A program made the translations under genes and the position numbers. Under the pieces are notes generated by a model. The model did no database searches, was not told the origin of the DNA, and saw nothing but the letters and a program-made list of their open reading frames with translations. This document shows, in pieces, positions 11,460-21,913 of a DNA stretch of 64,000 bases. The stretch lies in NCBI GenBank assembly GCA_928212115.1, contig CAKMRJ010003334.1, forward strand, positions 31,549,217-31,613,216. The letters run 5' to 3'. This stretch comes from Lactuca virosa (lineage: Eukaryota; Streptophyta; Magnoliopsida; Asterales; Asteraceae). How positions within the stretch are numbered: position 1 is the stretch's first letter; every line of letters begins with the position of its first letter.

Positions 11460-12585
11460 CATTTTGATAGTCTGGACTAATACGATCAATATATAAGTTA
11501 GTAAATTCATGATATATAAAACTTGAGTTTTGTCCAGTAATACAGTACCTACAATTTTGCACGGTTTATCTTGCTTAACTTTAAAAACATGATGATTCTT
11601 ATTTGAATATATAGCTTCGTAAATAAATGCATATTTTTTAAACATCAAGCTGCCTCTAACTTAAGCATTTTTTTTCGTGAAGGCTAAAGCTAATTATCCA
11701 TGAGTTATGTTATGTTAGTTTTTAACAGTTAATGGCTTATGATGGTGGATTTCTAATGAAAAGATAGTAACAAAGCTTAAAACAACCGGGTACCCGGCAC
11801 TGGAACCGGTTCCGGCGGTTCTGGTTGCATTCCTCTGTCTTCATCTCTAATACTAATAGGCGACAATCACCAACTTCATCACTGCCTTCTTGTGACACAT
11901 CGATTGTGTTCCCACCCAGTTCACTATTTCAGAGCTCTATCCCTTTCTGGGTCTAGTTTTCCTCTCACCCGGAAGCTGGCTAACTCCTTGGTCTTACGAG
12001 CCGCTTACGCTAACTCAAGCAGGTACCGGGAGGGACATCTTAGGCAGTAGAATCGAGAGGTGTCGTTCATTGACTACATACGAGTTTATGAATAAATGAA
12101 ATGGTCACATCTATTGTAGTGATACGAACTAAGAAGCAATAGTAAAAGAAGCAATCATCTCCGGGGAGTAAGATGATAGTCTGGACAGGTTCTTGGAGGC
12201 CTCTAAATAGCACGGGTCCAAGCTTGATTGATTGATTCTTTTCAAAGAAGCTCCTGTAACCAATCTAAGCATTAGCATTTTCACCATTCTAATGGAAACA
12301 CAATTCATTGGATTCAAGCCCTTCTTGAAAGAAGTCCTCTAACTAGATCAACAAAGTAGGTAGCATCGCTCAATTGATTCTATAACTCACCATAGCAAGG
12401 TAAGCAGCTCTGTCTGAGTCGTTACTAACAACCGAGAAGCCAGTCTCCGACAGTTCTGGTTCTGGTTCCAAAATCAAAAGAACCGTTATAGCCGGTTCCA
12501 GTTCCGGTTCCTACATTCCAAGAACCGCCGGTTCCGGTTCCTGTTCCAGACAAATAGGGCGGGTACCCGCCTATGCTCACCCCTA
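11237..12585. mobile_element. Non-autonomous hAT element hAT-1 (1349 bp)
   Basis: Terminal inverted repeat TAGGGGTGA/TCACCCCTA. It is flanked by an 8-bp direct repeat with two mismatches: CAGGAAAC (11229-11236) and CAGACAAC (12586-12593), the length expected for hAT transposons. Both subterminal regions are packed with GGTTCC/GGAACC units on alternating strands, as in hAT transposase-binding arrays. A (TA)n tract lies at 11388-11456. The core from about 11830 to 12470 is different: no array motif and no transposase frame. No coding capacity for transposition is seen, so the element would need a transposase in trans. Confidence 0.85.
11388..11456. repeat. (TA)n microsatellite in hAT-1
   Basis: About 34 TA units just inside the left subterminal array of hAT-1. 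Open frames coding for YIYIYI here are artefacts. Confidence 0.93.
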
Positions 12586-13157
12586 CAGACAACCCACCTT
12601 AGCAACCTCATCAAAGCCATGAAATTGTTGACGGCCAAATTCGATTCCCAATCACAAACCACCGCTAACCTTGTTAATCATATTACCATGCTATCCGCCC
12701 AACTTTCGTAAGACGACTCCCACGAACGAAACCTACACAATACTAACAACCAGAATACACCCCCAACCCACCACTAACACACCACAACACCATAAGACCA
12801 CCCAAAATTTCCTTACCCATGTTCGACGGATCTAATCCATTGGACTGGATTTTTCAGGATGATAATTATTTCACGTTTTATCAAATCCCACCCATACAAC
12901 GTGTTCCCCTCACAACATTCTATTTCACAAACGATGCACTATCCTGGTACAAACATTTGGCTCAAAACGATCTGCTAGGATCATGGACACAATTCAAAAG
13001 GGAACATGAAATTCGCTTTGGACCATCGTCTTACGAGAACCATGAAGCATCAATCTTCACGTTACGCCAGAATTCTACAGTCCAAGCCTATCAAACGAAG
13101 TTCGAACGCATCAACAATAGAGTAAACGACCTCTCTCCACAAAGTTTAAAGAATTGA

Positions 13158-13972
13158 TTCATTTCAGGGTTACACCAAGATATCCAAAACAAGCTCTCCA
13201 TCCTCAAGCCCACTTCGTTACATCAAACTTGTTATTTGCCAAATTAATTGAAGACACGATTGGGACAATAACCAACTCTCGACCCTTCACAAATTTTAAA
13301 ACCAGCCCATCTACTTGGTCAACAAATACTCCAACAAACCCCAACGTCACTCCTACTTCGACTCCACTTTTGAACAACACCCCATCAACAATGAAAACAA
13401 ATTCTACACTACCATTCACCCGCTTATCGACCGATGCTTTACAGGAAAGACGAAAAGTTGGATTTTGCTTCAAATGCCCGGAGAAGTATACCCCTGACCA
13501 TAAATGCTCGCCGCCTAAGTTTCTCTTAGTTGTTGACAACGACGATCAAGAAAGCATGGAGAAAGAACCAACCGTTACAAGTTCCGACAAACCACCACTA
13601 GCATTCTTGTCCCTCTCGCATGTAGCATTTTTTGGGTTATCATCACCTCAAACACTACGTTTTACAGGATACATTGCCAACAAATCGGTTAAAATCCTTG
13701 TTGACTTTGGAAGTACACACAATATTGTCCAACCAAGAGTCGCCTCCCTTCTCAACCTGGAAATCAAATCCGTTCAACCATTCTCAGTAATGGTTGGCAA
13801 TTGTCAACACATCCAATGTCAAGGGTTATGTCCTAATGTACGCTTACAGTTGTCTAACTCTCGCTTCCAAGTGTCAATTTTCGTCCTACCAGTAGAAGGG
13901 GCAGATGTGATCTTGGGTGTTACTTGGCTTAGTACGCTGGTAAGGCTCTCAACTGACTTTTCCATTCCATAG
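13158..13972 (+). pseudogene. gypsy-2 Gag C-terminus and aspartic protease
   Basis: An open stretch joined by frameshift to the upstream gag. It holds a CCHC-type knuckle (CFKCPEKYTPDHKC) and a retropepsin-like domain with ILVDFGSTHNIV. The catalytic Asp is present, but the usual D-S/T-G triplet reads D-F-G, so the protease should be inactive. The GVTWLSTL segment near the end is the second half of the domain. The frame stops at 13972. Confidence 0.8.
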
Positions 13973-14159
13973 AACACGCTCCAACATGAATGGAAACCAT
14001 GCACCTTAACAGGTGAACCTTGGAACCAACACGTAATCCTAGCACCTTGTCCACGCTAATACGTTAAGGTACTATTGTATCACTACATACTCTCAATTAC
14101 AACCCGTCACCAGTCAACGAGGCAACTAACCCCACACCCCTCACCCACGACAATCCTAA

Positions 14160-15540
14160 AATACACGCCTTAATCCAACAATTCTCAGAGATTTTTCAAG
14201 AACCTCAAACCCTATCACCATTTAGACCTCACGACCACAACATTCCCCTAACCAATCCAAATACCATCATCAATGTCAAACCATACCGCTATCTACAGTT
14301 CCAGAAAAAAATCATGACAACATTAATAACAGAGATGTTTCAGAATGGCGTTATCAGACCTAGCTAAAGCTCTTTTTCTTCCCCAGTGCTATTAGTGAAA
14401 AAAAAAAGACGGCTCCTCGAGATTTTGCGTAGACTAAAAAGCACTAAACGTCGTGACAGTACGGGATCGATTCCCCATTCCATCCATCGATGAACTCCTT
14501 GACGAGTTACATGGAGCCACTATTTTTTCCAAGATAGATCTCCGCTCCGGCTACCACCAAATACGAGTATCAAGAAAAGACGTTCATAAAACAACGTTTC
14601 GTACAATCGACGGCCATTACGAGTTTCTCGTTATGCCGTTTGGCCGGACAAACGCACCATCTACTTTTCAGTCCGCCATGAACGATCTCTTCAGATCAGC
14701 CCTTCGACGGTTCGTGTTAGTCTTCTTTGATGATATCCTAGTCTTCAGTCCTTCCTTGGATACTCATTACGAACATTTACGGGTTGTTTTCAAAGCTTAC
14801 AGGACCACCAATTTCATGCCAAACCATCCAAATGTATGCTCGCTATGCAAGATATCTCCTTTCTGGGACACAAAATTTCATCAATAGGAGTAGCACCAGA
14901 AGCGGACAAATACAAGCAATACGACAATGGCCGCAACCCACATCCTTCACAACCTTGCGCGCCTACTTAGGATTGACGGGATATTGCCATCGATTTGTTC
15001 CCCTCTACGCCAAAATTGCAGCACCTCTAACTAATATTCTTAAACTCAAATCTTTTAAGTGGAGTAAATCGGCACATGAGGCGTTTGAACAACTTAAGAC
15101 AGCCATGCAAGACTTGGTGACGTTATCCCTACCAAATTTCGAATCTCAGTTCAATGTAACCACGGATGCTTTAGGAATGGCTATCGGAGTAGTACTATCT
15201 CAAAACAACAAACCACTATCTTTTTTAGCAAGAAGTTTTGCTCCACCATGCAAAGTCAATCAACATACATCAAGGACATGTACGTCATTACAGAAGTAGT
15301 AAAAAATGGCGCCAATACCTACTGGGCAGATGATTCAGGATCTACACCGATCATCACAACCTCAAACATCTCCTCACACAGACGATCCAGACACAAGCAC
15401 AACATAAATGGGTAACAAAGCAGATGGGATTCGACTTCGAGATCCATTACAAACCTGGAAAAGAAAACTTGGTAGCAGACGCTCTCAGCAGGGTCGAAAT
15501 AGGTACGATACATGCTTTGTCCCATCTAACAACAACCTGA
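14160..15540 (+). pseudogene. gypsy-2 reverse transcriptase and RNase H
   Basis: RT motifs are readable over several frames. These include DRFPIPSIDELLDELHGA, FSKIDLRSGYHQIRV, a palm segment FVMPFG-like (FLVMPFGRTNAPSTFQ) and the catalytic FFDDIL at about 14730. A frameshift near 14880 moves the frame to 14784-15299, which carries the connection domain (LRAYLGLTGYCHRF) and the start of RNase H (FNVTTDALGMAIG). The RNase H end (HYKPGKENLVADALSR) reads at about 15445-15492. At least three frameshifts or stops make it non-functional. Confidence 0.83.
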
Positions 15541-15579
15541 TTAGACGAAATCAGGAATTACTTCAAGCAGGACGAAGCG

Positions 15580-16970
15580 GGTAAACAACTAGTTGCTCAA
15601 ATTTTGGAAGATCCAACAGCCTTTCCACATCATTCCATCCAAGATGGATTACTATATCGCTACGGTCGCATCATGGTACCGCCGGTCCAGAGCCTTCGTG
15701 ACAATCTGCTCCAAGAATTTCATGCATCTTCAATAGGGGTCACACCGGAATAACAACCACCATCAAACGCATTGCCACAATGTTTTCATGTGTTAATCTA
15801 TGCAAAGCAGTCACATAATTCATCAAGAATTGCCAGATATGTCAAGCCATAAAAACACCCACACACAAACCGTTTGGCGTTCTCCAACCCCTACTAGTCT
15901 CGGAGTCTCCTTGGCTTGAGATATCCATGGATTTTGTTACACACCTCCCTAATTCCAAAGGCAAAACAACAATATGGGTTGTAGTTGATAGACTTTACAA
16001 ATTTTCACACTTTATTCTGTTACCCTTTCAATACAACGCCATACAGCTAGCATCCATATCCATGAAGGAAATTTTGCACGGTCTACCTAAAACCATTGTA
16101 TCAGATAGAGATCCCCTGTTCATAAGCAAATTCTTGAAAGAATTGTTCAAACAACTTGGTACAAAACTTCTCCACTCCAGTGCCTACCACCCACAAACGG
16201 ATGGCCAAACGGAAGTGGTGAACCATTGCCTCGAGACATATCTTCGTGCCTTTGTTTTCAACGAACCAACATCGTGGAAAAAATACATTTACTTGGCTGA
16301 ATTTTCGTATAACACACCCTACTACATGTCCATCAAGATGTTACCATTCAAAGCAGTCTATGGTAGAGATCCAACATCGATTCATGACTACATCCCGGGA
16401 GAAAATAAAACAGCTTCGATAGATTCTTCCTTGTTGGAACATCAACGACTCATTGCCTTGCTCAAGGAAGCTATCAGCACGACACAAGAAAGAATGAGAA
16501 AACAAGCCAACAAAAGACGACTAGATAAATAATTTCAAGTCAACGATGTAGTTTACTTACGTCTACAAGACTACAGACAAAAATCGGTGGGCAACCCAAA
16601 ATCACACAAGCTAGCATGTCGATTCTATGGTCCATACAAGAAAGAATAGGGAAAGTAGCCCACCGTTTGGCTCTACCACCCAGCTCCCGCATAGATCCGA
16701 TCTTCCATGTCTCCCTACTTAAGTCAACTCATGGTATTGCTACCTCAACAGAACAAGACGACCCAATTGGATTTGAAGAAAACCACCAAGTCGACACACT
16801 TCCCGAATCAACATTACAGACCATAATTAATCAAGACGGGAAACAAGAAATCCTCATCAAATGGGAAGGCAAACCTTTAGAAGAAGCAACATGGGAACAA
16901 GTTGAAGACATCCATAAACAATTCCCATTTTTTTTACCAACATTGAGGACAATGTCAATTTTCAAGAGGG
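15580..16970 (+). pseudogene. gypsy-2 integrase and chromodomain
   Basis: A damaged zinc-binding region precedes an open integrase core (15927-16532) with the D,D,E signature: MDFVTHLP, SDRDPLF and HPQTDGQTEVV. The GPF/Y-like and chromodomain part follows in another frame (16616-16990). It ends in ILIKWEGKPLEEATWEQ, the typical aromatic chromodomain core found only in the chromovirus branch of gypsy elements. In that family the domain targets integration to marked chromatin. A stop after RRLDK separates the two frames. Confidence 0.85.
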
Positions 16971-16973
16971 GAG

Positions 16974-18075
16974 TGATGATACGAGCCTAGTAAACCAATC
17001 CAAAGAGTCCAACACTAGGGGTGAGCAAAAACCGAACCGATAAAAGAAAAACCGCAAAAACCGCAATAAACCGAAACCGATGCAAAAACCGATGGTGCGG
17101 ATTTTATTTTGTTGAAAAACCGAATTTGTTGGTGCGGTGCGGTTTTTATCTAGAAACCGGACCACCAAAACCGAACCGCACCGCAAGCTTATTAACAATA
17201 AAATAAATCTCTAATTTATATTATACAATTATACATATTATTTAAAAAACTAATAAATTTTAATTTATACATATATTATATATTGAACTTGACGGTAATT
17301 AGTAATTAGGTATTAGGTTTAATATGTGAGTTTGTCACTTTGTGTTTGTGACTTAATGATTATGTGTAAAGTGTAAACACTATGTGGGCTACAACTTGCA
17401 AGATTGTAACTTCTAAAGCACAAATTGAATAAAAAAATGAGTTTGGAAATATGGGTTGCAAATGAAGTGATCAAGTAAACAACATAAAAAACTCAAAATT
17501 ACAACTTCTAAATTTGAGGAAACGAAATGACACCATGTCATACAATCTTTAATCTTCACATGAACATCGCGGTTAAAAAAAACATACCGGTGAACATAAA
17601 AAACCGCACCATATGTTTGACTCGGTTTAAAACCGACACCGAACCGGTACAAACCGAAACCGCACTCAAAAACCGCAAAACCGAACCATTGAAAAACCGC
17701 ACCCAACGGTTTCTAGAATTCAAAAACCGCACCTTGCGGTTTGCGGTTCGGTTTGGCCCTAAAACCGCACCAAACCGCACCATGCTCACCCCTATCCAAC
17801 ACAACAACCCAACAACGACCTAAAAGAATCACCAAGAGGCCAGCAAGACTTGAAGACTTGATTCTGCATGCATTTAAGAATCCATTATCTTCCATGTTTC
17901 CATTTTCTTTTCCTTGTTTCCACGTTATTAGCTTGCTTTGTTTCTTTTTTTATATTTAAAAAGCTAGGATTGCATTAAGGAAAAATATGGGAAAATTGTC
18001 TCAGTTCTTGTTTCTTATTTCAGTTACGTATACCGGAGCCTTACGCCCTTACCCCCTCTAAGGGTTAACCTCGTC
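16974..18075 (+). repeat. gypsy-2 right LTR, interrupted by hAT-2
   Basis: Begins TGATGATACG right after the polypurine tract CAAGAGGGGAG and ends near 18075. Removing the hAT insertion and one target duplicate (787 bp) leaves an LTR of about 315 bp, short for a gypsy element. Its 3' half aligns with 10891-11089. After 18075 the sequence becomes unique. Confidence 0.8.
17016..17794. mobile_element. Non-autonomous hAT element hAT-2 (779 bp)
   Basis: Terminal inverted repeat TAGGGGTGAGCA/TGCTCACCCCTA with a perfect 8-bp target duplication TCCAACAC at 17008-17015 and 17795-17802. Both ends carry dense arrays of AACCG/CGGTT units (AAAAACCGCA...). The centre is AT-rich and non-coding. The termini match those of hAT-1, so both probably respond to the same transposase, but the subterminal arrays differ. 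The perfect duplication suggests a younger insertion than hAT-1. Confidence 0.92.
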
Positions 18076-18264
18076 TTTTTACAAACCAAGCAGAAAATAA
18101 AAAAGGTAATGCGAGTTATTTAACAATACTCAATGTTTCATCTTTGAAAACTTTTAAAAATATTAACAATATTTGTTTAAATAATCGAAACTAAATAAAT
18201 ATATAAATCTAAAAACTTACTTCTAATTCCAACACACAAAATCACAAACTTAGAAATGTTCTTC
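18076..18264. other. Spacer and 3' UTR side of the PLAC8 gene
   Basis: AT-rich single-copy-looking sequence between the gypsy-2 LTR and the stop codon of the minus-strand gene. It probably contains that gene's 3' UTR. No canonical AATAAA is obvious on the minus strand. Confidence 0.5.
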
Positions 18265-19671
18265 TTAATCGCCTTCTTCTCTGTTTACAAAACAACGCAA
18301 TGGTGGTTCCAAAATTGCATCTTCCACAGCTGCCACCCGTCTGTTTGAGCTTTTTCCATTATCTTCAACAATTTCATACAGATTAGCCGTACGGACTTCC
18401 TGAGCAAGAGAACACCAACAGCAAAAAAGCCATGAAACACAATCACTAACATCATCACCTTTCCCACAACACCATAACTTACAGTTAGTCGCCGGTAAAT
18501 TATATCTTTTCCTCATCTGAATCCTCCAAAAACCACCGTAAAGCAACCCAAACACACACAGAAACACTCCGGTACCCCCCAAAACCTCCCTTACAACCTC
18601 ACTCTTCACATTGATCGCCGCCATGTTAAATATCAAAAATGGCGCCAAACAGAATAGAAGAAACGTCGCTGTATGAACATACATGTTTCCAAACCCTAGT
18701 CTCTCCATGTTCCACCCGAAAACACAGAACCCACAGAACAACGAGAGATGTGAAACGGAAATGTCGTTCCAGATGTCGAGAACACCTCCGCTCCATTTTG
18801 GATTAGTTTCAGAAAATGAAAATCTGGTTTCGATTTGGGATTCTTCATCGGGACACGTGTCGTAATCCTTACCTAACGGGCTAACAATGGTGTAAACGCC
18901 GGCAAAAGCAGGGGCGGCGATTGCGACGGTGATGGTGATTGCTACTCCGATTGCTGGTCTTTCTGATCTGGTGTACCCTACGTTTATGCCACATAATGCG
19001 TATTGTGCGAAGCAGTTGAGATTAAGGAGGAAGATAACTATCGCCATGTGTGCACGTTCGTGTGGTTTATAAGTTCCGTTTTTGGAATATAATTTTCTCA
19101 ATTTTGAAACGTCATGTGATTTCCATCTTAAAAGGAGGATGAAATGGTGGATCCTACGAGGGTGATGATATAGACATATGAGAGTGAAAAGAGCGTTGAG
19201 GATCTGGTTGTTGACTTCAAACCATGTTTCTCTTTGGTGTTTTTGTGGAAGGAGATGATTTAACATGCCTGTCATGACAAGGAACAGAATTGCACCTGAG
19301 ATTGTAACACATATGATCCAGATCAAGAGAACTATGTTAATTGGGGATTTTATCCATTCTTTAGCCATGTTCTGAAGGGATTCTCGATCAAGTTTTCTGG
19401 ACAAGATTTGCTGAAAAACATGGCTGATTTTATTGGGACGACGTATGATGTGTGAAAGTTGATCCCTCTCGTTGACAATTTGTTGCAAATTTAAAGGTGA
19501 TGAATTATCTCTTTTGTTGCTTGGAGAAGTGTGGATGTCATTAAGTCGAGGATCTTCATTTGTATGAGGTATGTTGAAGGTTTTGATATCTAGAGGAACA
19601 GGAGTTTTGAGTTTAGATCCATTTGATTCTTCTTCATCTTGAACTTCGCTGTTTTCAGTCATCAACGTCAT
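18265..19671 (-). CDS. DUF2985 and PLAC8 domain membrane protein, 468 aa
   Basis: Uninterrupted coding exon. Residues 1-95 are polar and probably cytosolic. Residues about 100-145 match the plant DUF2985 segment (AKEWIKSPINIVLLIWIICV...), including a first membrane helix at 111-134. Further hydrophobic segments lie at about 207-228, 240-262, 331-353 and 361-385. The PLAC8 domain spans about 297-430, with Cys clusters FCGFCVFGW and CKLWCCGKGDDVSDC...FCCWCSLAQEVR. In plants this architecture belongs to a conserved but poorly characterised membrane family; PLAC8 relatives have been tied to metal transport and organ-size control, but no function can be assigned here. Length and composition look normal and no damage is visible. 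The start is the first in-frame ATG; an ATG four codons in (MTEN) is an alternative. Confidence 0.9.
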   Translation of the reverse strand: MTLMTENSEVQDEEESNGSKLKTPVPLDIKTFNIPHTNEDPRLNDIHTSPSNKRDNSSPLNLQQIVNERDQLSHIIRRPNKISHVFQQILSRKLDRESLQNMAKEWIKSPINIVLLIWIICVTISGAILFLVMTGMLNHLLPQKHQRETWFEVNNQILNALFTLICLYHHPRRIHHFILLLRWKSHDVSKLRKLYSKNGTYKPHERAHMAIVIFLLNLNCFAQYALCGINVGYTRSERPAIGVAITITVAIAAPAFAGVYTIVSPLGKDYDTCPDEESQIETRFSFSETNPKWSGGVLDIWNDISVSHLSLFCGFCVFGWNMERLGFGNMYVHTATFLLFCLAPFLIFNMAAINVKSEVVREVLGGTGVFLCVFGLLYGGFWRIQMRKRYNLPATNCKLWCCGKGDDVSDCVSWLFCCWCSLAQEVRTANLYEIVEDNGKSSNRRVAAVEDAILEPPLRCFVNREEGD

Positions 19672-20530
19672 ATTTTGACCTTCACAGCCAATCTCTAAGT
19701 CGCTCTATGTTCAAGGAGAATCATTCTGTATGTAAAGTAAGAAGGAAAAAGAGATCACTATTAATGGTTCACTTTTCTTCTGAAAATATAAGAACTGAGA
19801 AACATACGGATACAAATCGACCGAGCAAATTCTTTTGAATATCATCACCACATCGAAAATCAACATGATTATCCCAAATTTCACCTTCCAGCCTTACTGG
19901 ATGATTATGAAAACTGGCATCAATCTTCTTCAATAAACTGTGTATCACAAACTGGTGTCGAATTCAACGATAATGGTTATTGAAGAAAATCGAGTGATCA
20001 TTCACGTTGCCAGAAGAAAAAATATGTAGAGCTAAAACAAAATCAAGCTCGAAACTCGAGATGTCAAATCAAGTCAAATTTGAGTTCCTCATCTTGCCCA
20101 AATACTTCATGAACATACACAAAACGAGAATTGAGCGATAACATCCACTAAAACCTAGCGATTGATCGATATTATCGACTTCAAACCTCAATTGAGATTT
20201 CTAAAAGTATTCAACACGTATATATCGCGCAAAAACATAAAATCTACGAATCATAAGAATGAAGGAAAATACGTACCTGTAGGGGATGATTACGCAATTT
20301 AGATGGAGTTCATTTTTGTCTCCATTGATGATAAAATTGAGAGAAAAAATTGCAATTCGCAGATTCTTTGTTTGTTACAGGAAAAAGAGTTCGGATTGGG
20401 CAGGTGGACGGCAGTAGGATGCTGTCTAAAGTTGTGCTGCATTGGTGTACTGCTTTTTCTCCATCCACCGGTTTATACCTTTAAAAAGGTGGCACATTCA
20501 TCGGTTGACGGGAACATTTACAAAAACAGT
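19672..20530 (-). promoter_or_regulatory. 5' UTR with a 551-bp intron and promoter of the PLAC8 gene
   Basis: On the minus strand a strong donor (CAG|GTACGTA) ends an exon at 20277, and an acceptor (TTTACATACAG) precedes 19725. This gives a predicted 5' UTR intron at 19726-20276. The second UTR exon begins with a 9-codon upstream ORF (ATG at 19724) ending before the main start. A TATA-like TATAAA (complement of 20472-20477) lies a suitable distance upstream of the first exon. Introns in plant 5' UTRs often raise expression. All of this is predicted from signals only. Confidence 0.55.
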
Positions 20531-20536
20531 CCTTGA

Positions 20537-21913
20537 AGAATTCTTTTTGACATAGTTTACCTTTAAATGTAATCAATGACTTACAGGTGCCTTATCTTTT
20601 ATATGGCTTGTAATTAGGTGATGAAAATTACGAACCAATTTTGATGATAAAAGAAGTTTCAGTTATTATTATCTCTCTCTCTTTTTTTTTTTTTTTTGGT
20701 GTGTGTCTAAACTCTAAACAAAATGACTCCATATTTTCCTCATTCATAGTTTGAGCTCATGGGAAAAAAATGGGAACCAAAACGAGTAATGGACACGTAT
20801 TCTTGTTCTGATTTTTAGTTTATTTTTTTGGAGAAATAAAATTAAAAAGTATGAAATTTTGGATGTGAAATCAAAAGAAGTTAATGTGTAGAAAAGGTAG
20901 CCTTTACGACCAAAATGTCGATCTTTCGCCCCTTGCTAAGAAAGTCAATAACTGAATAATAAATTATAGTGTAACTCTTTAGGATTAATCAATATTCAAG
21001 GGTGTGAAAATATACTTTTATCTATTTTTAAAATAATATTACATGTCACGAGGTTTTCTTTTTCAAAAGGTATTATTAAGGTGGTCTTATTTTTTGGCAA
21101 AGATTTTGTTTAATAGCTAAAGCAGCAAAATGGATAAAGTCTTATTTTGTAGGCCAAGATTTTGTTTAATAGCTAAAGGCCTAAAGCAGGAAATATATAG
21201 ATTAATGAGAGAAATATTACTTGTAAAATAATATCTATCTCAAATCCAAATGATGAAAGACGCCTTTTTTATAAATCATGAATCTTTTATACACCTTTTG
21301 TCCACCATGTTACTTAGAACCTGTCTACCATGACTTAAATAAACACTCCGGATCCAGTTAGGCCAAAAGGCTTATGGTTGATGAATGATATATGTCTGGA
21401 GTAAACATTGTCTGTACAAAATTGATTTTTTCAAACCGAACATATGAAAAGAAAATAACGATTTTACCCTTATTCTTTGTTTGGCACCACTAACAACTAT
21501 AATAACTTTCGGAGTAGTTTTCGAATCAAATTCAAAGATTTTATCACAAGAGAATCTTGATTTATTGAAATCAAGATAATATGAAACTTATGGATTACTA
21601 CAGAACTCAAGTTTACATAGAACATAGACCAAAATCTCATCATACCCATATTCAATCGAGCATCATAATTGAAAACATTAGAAAGAAGTATATGGAAAAA
21701 AAAAAAAAAAAAAACACAAAGATCAAAAATTAGTTCTCAGATCATACCACAGATCTTGATGATGGGAAAATACACGATATGGAATTGATACAATCATATA
21801 AAGCTGCAGGAAATAACTTAGGAAAGCTTGTAACCTTAAATGGCCTTACAGCTTTTGTCTAGTCTTATACTCTATTTAGTTCTAATCAAACATTCAACAA
21901 AAGTAGCTTAATT
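20537..21913. other. AT-rich intergenic spacer
   Basis: About 1.4 kb between the PLAC8 gene promoter and the ARM gene stop codon. It contains a pyrimidine/T run near 20670-20697, two similar 25-bp AAGATTTTGTTTAATAGCTAA copies (about 21100 and 21157) and an A-run at 21697-21714. No coding or RNA gene is recognisable. The last few hundred bases are likely the ARM gene's 3' UTR. Confidence 0.6.

Larger units (their letters stand above)
11124..13157 (+). pseudogene. gypsy-2 gag, split by a hAT element
   Basis: Begins with ATG at 11124 (MPPRKYVSSMSEEL) and reads to 11236, where hAT-1 is inserted. It resumes after 12593 with frameshifts until 12819-13157, which encodes a retrotransposon Gag segment (FDGSNPLDWIFQDDNYF ... 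SWYKHLAQNDL). A stop follows at 13156, and the next Gag segment (FISGLHQDIQNKLSIL) reads on only through that stop before the frame shifts. The zinc knuckle lies downstream near 13460. Confidence 0.82.
10891..18075 (+). mobile_element. Decayed Ty3/gypsy chromovirus (gypsy-2)
   Basis: LTR fragment at 10891-11089, gag from 11124, protease, RT, RNase H, integrase and chromodomain to about 16960, polypurine tract, and right LTR 16974-18075. Its left LTR lost its first half to the window side because gypsy-1 inserted in it. Two hAT elements inserted later, one in gag and one in the right LTR. Frameshifts and stops occur throughout, so the element is dead. It is older than gypsy-1, which is older than copia-1. 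Confidence 0.88.

Noticed and set aside
11341..11562. Open frames rich in YIYIYI on both strands
   Set aside because: They are translations of a (TA)n microsatellite; the same applies at 44651-44937, 53662-53898 and 54028-54261.
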